From Phoronis australis (taxonomy: Eukaryota > Phoronida > Phoronidae), in NCBI GenBank assembly GCA_002633005.1, contig NMRA01000542.1, positions 60,001 to 124,000 of the forward strand: a DNA stretch of 64,000 nt. Reading direction: 5' to 3'. Shown here in pieces: positions 60,419-64,000 of the stretch; the stretch's first letter is position 1; each line of letters opens with the position of its first letter. The translations under genes and the position numbers were made by a program. The notes under the pieces are model-generated. The model was not told where the DNA came from. It did no database searches and worked only from the letters and a program-made list of their open reading frames with translations.

Positions 60419-63368
60419 GTGGGTGAAGATACTGTACGTGATGGAGTGTCTTACTAATTCTAAAAGTTCTTTTAAAATTTACTAACGTAGGCATGCACTC
60501 CGCGATAGTTGTCGGAAAGTTTGGATGTCCAACCTATTTAAAGAGTCATCTCTTATTTCCTTCAAAACACTTTTATGTATACCTGAAATTTTATACTTTG
60601 AACTCTATTCTATTTGTCCATATACATCAATAGAATATAACACTATTATGAAATAACTTGTTGAAATATGAAGCATTCTTTGAGGGTTCTTTACACAAAA
60701 AGTGAATCCTCGCAGGGAATTTATCAGAAACACTTCCCTTCTCGAGAAAATCATTAGGAAAAAACCCTTTGTCAATGATGAATCTAGCGATTAAAAAACC
60801 ACCAAGTGAGCGCCACGTTCAGTACACTATCTAAAATCTTGCAGCGACTGCAATCGTAGGAAAATGTAATACCTCGCTCAAAAGTGGAACTTCTTAAAAA
60901 GCTAGGCAGACCAGTCGCTTTAACGAAAATTCACAACGAGTCTCACGAGTATTTAGCATGTCATTATGAGCAAAATGCAAATTTTTGGCCAGTCACGTGC
61001 TATAACCATGCACAAACAGAGTCTAACCACATTCTAAGTCAACATTTGCCCTTCTAGCGCTAAGAAGGCATTTCTGCCGACTGTTTTAGGCGAATTGTTA
61101 GACGCCTGACTAGCGTTCACGCTTTACGATCCGAAGGTTGGGGCGATAACGCATGCGCAATGAGAGGAAATTGTTCCTAATTTCACATCCTCAAATGCTT
61201 TTTAAAGTACTTGCTTCATTGGCCTAAAAGGGATTCTTCTGTTTTGAAATGGCGCCTTCAGCAGACCTTGCGACGTTTTACGTTCTCTGGTTATTTTTCT
61301 CAATGTACCTGAGTTAAGTATCAATTTCTGGGAGCACCTACGGGTGATTCGACATCGACCGTCACAGATTTTCTTGAAACTTTATGAAGACTTGGTCTAA
61401 CCCTAGAATACGCACTAAGTCACCTTTGTTTTTTTCTGATACAAGCCTCTTTTCTACACTTATTTCAGTAAAAAGCTGTCAAATTTGCAAGATTATTGAG
61501 ACATCTTAGGAATAACTATGATATGTTTCTGTGAACAATATATTGTGCATCCGTGCACTGAGCAGCATCAAACACGCCCACTCTGGCCAGGGTGAGTTCG
61601 AATTCAAAAAGTGGCTCACTCCCATTACAGGTAGATCATATATGTTCTGCTTCACTTCTTGTGCAGCTTCCCACATTGATAAAGATCTCTTCATATGAGC
61701 ATTATCATGGAACAGGAAGTTGTACTGCTGTAGCGCCACAAGGTATCACATGCTGAAATTACCCTCTGCACTCAGTCTGATGACTGTGATACAACCAACT
61801 AGTCTGAGAGGCAAAGAAACTGTAAACAAGAAAATTATGTACGCTAAATAATGTCTCTGCTGTTAATTAAAAAACGTCCAGTGACAACTTTTATTTTAAA
61901 TGACTCGTCAATTACAACAAGTACTTGATAGTTGACAACCAAAAAGGTGCATTTTAAGTTGAATTTCTATGCATGAAATCAAAAAAGACCAAAATTTTGA
62001 CCATTTTTGTTTTGACCATTGTTGCTTTTTACTTACCAATAACTTAGTTCGAGTTTGCATCCTTAAATTAGGTGGTACGACAAAACGAGTTATATTTTTG
62101 GATCCTTAAATTAGGTGGTAGGACAAAACGAGTTATATTTTTGGATCCTTAAATTAGGTGGTAGGACAAAACGAGTTATATTTTTGGANNNNNNNNNNTG
62201 CTTACACGGTACCGAATATCCGTCACTAATCTACACGGCTAAGTGCTGTTACCAAAAGAGGTCATCTTAAGCTGAAATTTTTGCATGTTTCAAGTAAAGA
62301 TTTCACGAGGTATAAAAATAGACGGAGAGGTCAATTAGTGCATTTTTGTGGTTGGTGAGGTTAAAGGTGGACATAAATCCGACTGGTAAAATTTCAGCCA
62401 ATTCTGTGACGGGTCATGTAGAATTTTTTTTTTTTATTCCACTGGTTCTCTCAGAAATTGCTAATTTAGAGCTTCAAAACTTTTGCCAATACAAAGACAC
62501 TCATTCCGATTTTGAAAATCATTCTGCAACCCTGCGAAATTATATACCCCTGCAATATTGGAGCATGTACAGCTTGTTATTTTGAATGGCATAGGCAAGG
62601 AATATATTTTCGAGCTTCAAAAATGGAGCCACCTATATTCATATGAAAGTCCTCGTTGGAGGCGGCCAAAAGCGATGCCCCTGATATTAATGCAAAGAGA
62701 GCCGTAAAGCGGGGCCCTCATATATTAATGGAGGGGACCTCCGCTCATAAAGGTCTTCGGGTGAGGCTCCTATATAATATAAGAGCCACAATTATGATGC
62801 TCAAAAATAACTTTTTGCTAATGTCATTTTAATATGAATAAGTCGTCTAAAATTAATAGCTGTTTACAGTAGGTGCCGAAAATGTACATGTACAACGGTC
62901 CTTTTTGTCAGGTCTCTCCATGTTCTTTGTATATTTTTTGCTGTATGAATTTTAATAAGGAATACGATGGTTTACAGATGGTATCTGTAGACGTATCCAT
63001 ACTGACGTTGAGTTTCATCTCCCTGGACCGCTTTAACGCCATCTGTCATCCGCTCAAGTTCAAGAGTGGTGTCTCCAAGGGAAGGAATCTGATGATCGGC
63101 TGCATCATCTGGCTGATACCAATGTGCATTCACGTGCCCGAGCTCGTTATCCTTGACGTGTCCATGCCCCGAACCAACGGGACTCTGCTCTTAACCCGGT
63201 GCATCCCTGCGTGGACTGAGACTTGGAATATGGAGAACCAGACGGCATTCCATGTGACGCTAATTGTCTTGCTTTTCTTTCTTCCGCTGGTACTAATGGC
63301 CTACTGCTATACTCGGATAGCGTGCAGTCTGTGGGGGAACTCGATACCTGGCTTAGCAGGCAGTTCAG
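60041..63368 (+). CDS. Orexin/hypocretin-receptor-like GPCR, 5' part (partial)
   Basis: A class A peptide receptor of the plasma membrane. Two exons (60041-60418, 62978-63368) encode 256 residues. The N terminus has an N-glycosylation site (N9-S-T) and two Cys. TM1 has GLSGNLLV, TM2 NLAIADLL with Asp92, and Cys119 precedes TM3 for the disulfide. TM3 ends in SLDRFNAICHP (DRF in place of DRY), then come TM4, an extracellular loop with NGT, NQT and the partner Cys, and TM5. It ends in CSLWGNSIPG, close to the orexin-receptor KLWGRQIPG. The junction reads YLQ-MVSVDVSILTLSFISLDR, matching YLQAVSVSVAVLTLSFIALDR of orexin receptors. TM6, TM7 and the tail lie beyond the window. Allatotropin and other orexin-related receptors share these motifs, so ligand identity is open. 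Confidence 0.88.
61506..61739 (-). pseudogene. Doubtful transposase remnant
   Basis: A 77-codon minus-strand open frame with FLFHDNAHMKRS, recalling the HDNARPH block of mariner/Tc1 transposases. No catalytic context follows and the rest does not align by eye. Confidence 0.15.
62063..62188 (+). repeat. 43-bp tandem repeat running into an assembly gap
   Basis: Units start at 62063, 62106 and 62149 (ttaaattaggtggtaggac); the third is cut by the gap. Copies two and three are identical. Confidence 0.93.
62189..62198. other. Assembly gap (10 N)
   Basis: A run of ten N immediately after the last visible 43-bp unit, so the true repeat length is unknown. Confidence 0.98.
62978..63368 (+). CDS. GPCR exon 2 (TM3 to intracellular loop 3)
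   Basis: Acceptor ggtttacag, donor gtgaat; 391 nt, leaving one base of a split codon (Gly). Contains DRFNAICHP, KGRNLMIGCIIWLIP (TM4), an ECL2 with Cys, and LIVLLFFLPLVLMAYCYTRI (TM5). Confidence 0.92.
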
Positions 63369-64000
63369 GTGAATAACACAAACGTTTGTTCAAAGTAGAC
63401 CATAGTCGTTAACCACCCTGTTGTTTTCTCATGTTTTATTTTCTAATAAGAAAAGTGTTGTTTCTTCAAACATTAGGTAGTGATCGTAGAGTGTATTTTC
63501 GAAAACTGTCCAGTAGTCATGGTTTCCGTTTTTATTAGTGGAGTGGGAGGAAAACGCATTTTATACGTCGTCAAAGACACAACACCGGAATTTGTTGTAA
63601 TAGGTATCATTTAGCGAGATACAATATTCTGAGAAATGTAATTCTAGCACAAAAGTTCAAAGTCAGTTTACAAATGTATTTTCTCGTACTTCTACAACTA
63701 GAGCAATTCCCTTGGTCCGTTATCAGTGTGCATGCGCCATTTCACTTCAATGGGGATTTGAAGTGAGCTTTTTTAATGAGCGTTAGAACTAAAATCTCAT
63801 CCAACGATGTCAGACCAGTGTATCTCATGCCGCACTAGATCGTAATGTCAAATTAATTATATAAATTCAAAACCCTGCATTTTCTGAACTCCATGCATCG
63901 CTTTATAAAATTCAGCCACACCGAGCTATAATAGCCAGTGATTCTGGTGCCATTTTGGTAAACAAAATTTTCATGCGCGTATAAGTAACACATTTTAAAG
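63369..64000 (+). other. GPCR intron 2, incomplete
   Basis: Follows the gtgaat donor; no further receptor exon appears before the window ends. Confidence 0.7.

Larger units (their letters stand above)
60419..62977 (+). other. GPCR intron 1
   Basis: A 2559-bp intron containing a doubtful transposase remnant (61506-61739, minus), a 43-bp tandem repeat adjoining an assembly gap (62063-62198), and a block of repeated cctatattaatatg-like words (62630-62785). Confidence 0.8.

Overview
The window is nuclear DNA of an animal. Split genes with GT/AG introns, AT-rich intergenic DNA, many mini- and microsatellites, foldback elements and DNA-transposon remnants show this. The three recognisable proteins (a CMTR1 cap methyltransferase, an MTFMT formyltransferase and an orexin/allatotropin-type receptor) fit a bilaterian. 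Overall style and the orexin-like receptor suggest an invertebrate deuterostome (hemichordate or cephalochordate), but the genus cannot be fixed from sequence reading alone.

Layout. Positions 1-3761 hold the 5' part of CMTR1 on the minus strand (three coding exons; the rest lies left of the window). It is head-to-head with MTFMT on the plus strand (eight coding exons, 5851-14551, a complete predicted 458-residue protein). A CpG-containing stretch near 3762-3884 is the probable shared promoter. One gene modifies nuclear mRNA caps; the other formylates mitochondrial initiator Met-tRNA.

From about 17640 to 28288 lies the most striking object: a tandem array of ten roughly 0.8-1.0 kb monomers, each containing a minus-strand tRNA-Asn-derived sequence. 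Two monomer types alternate strictly (A-B-A-B...), giving a dimeric higher-order repeat of about 1.6-2.0 kb. Four of five A monomers carry the same intact 74-nt tRNA-Asn(GTT); the fifth is truncated. All B copies have diverged, and the first two B copies have a GCT anticodon. A 1.7 kb TTAA-flanked transposon and a 160-bp MITE are inserted in the array.

From 28.3 to 59 kb I found no gene I can name. It holds a decayed Helitron helicase fragment (30.0-30.3 kb), a 2.5 kb element with inverted arms (42.2-44.7 kb), a 49-bp minisatellite (46.0-46.3 kb), another inverted-arm element (49.1-49.7 kb), one unrecognised minus-strand open exon candidate (48.0-48.2 kb), and otherwise unstructured AT-rich DNA.

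From 60041 to the right edge, two coding exons encode TM1 through TM5 of an orexin-receptor-like GPCR on the plus strand; the 3' exons are outside the window. Its first intron contains a 43-bp tandem repeat that runs into an assembly gap (10 N).
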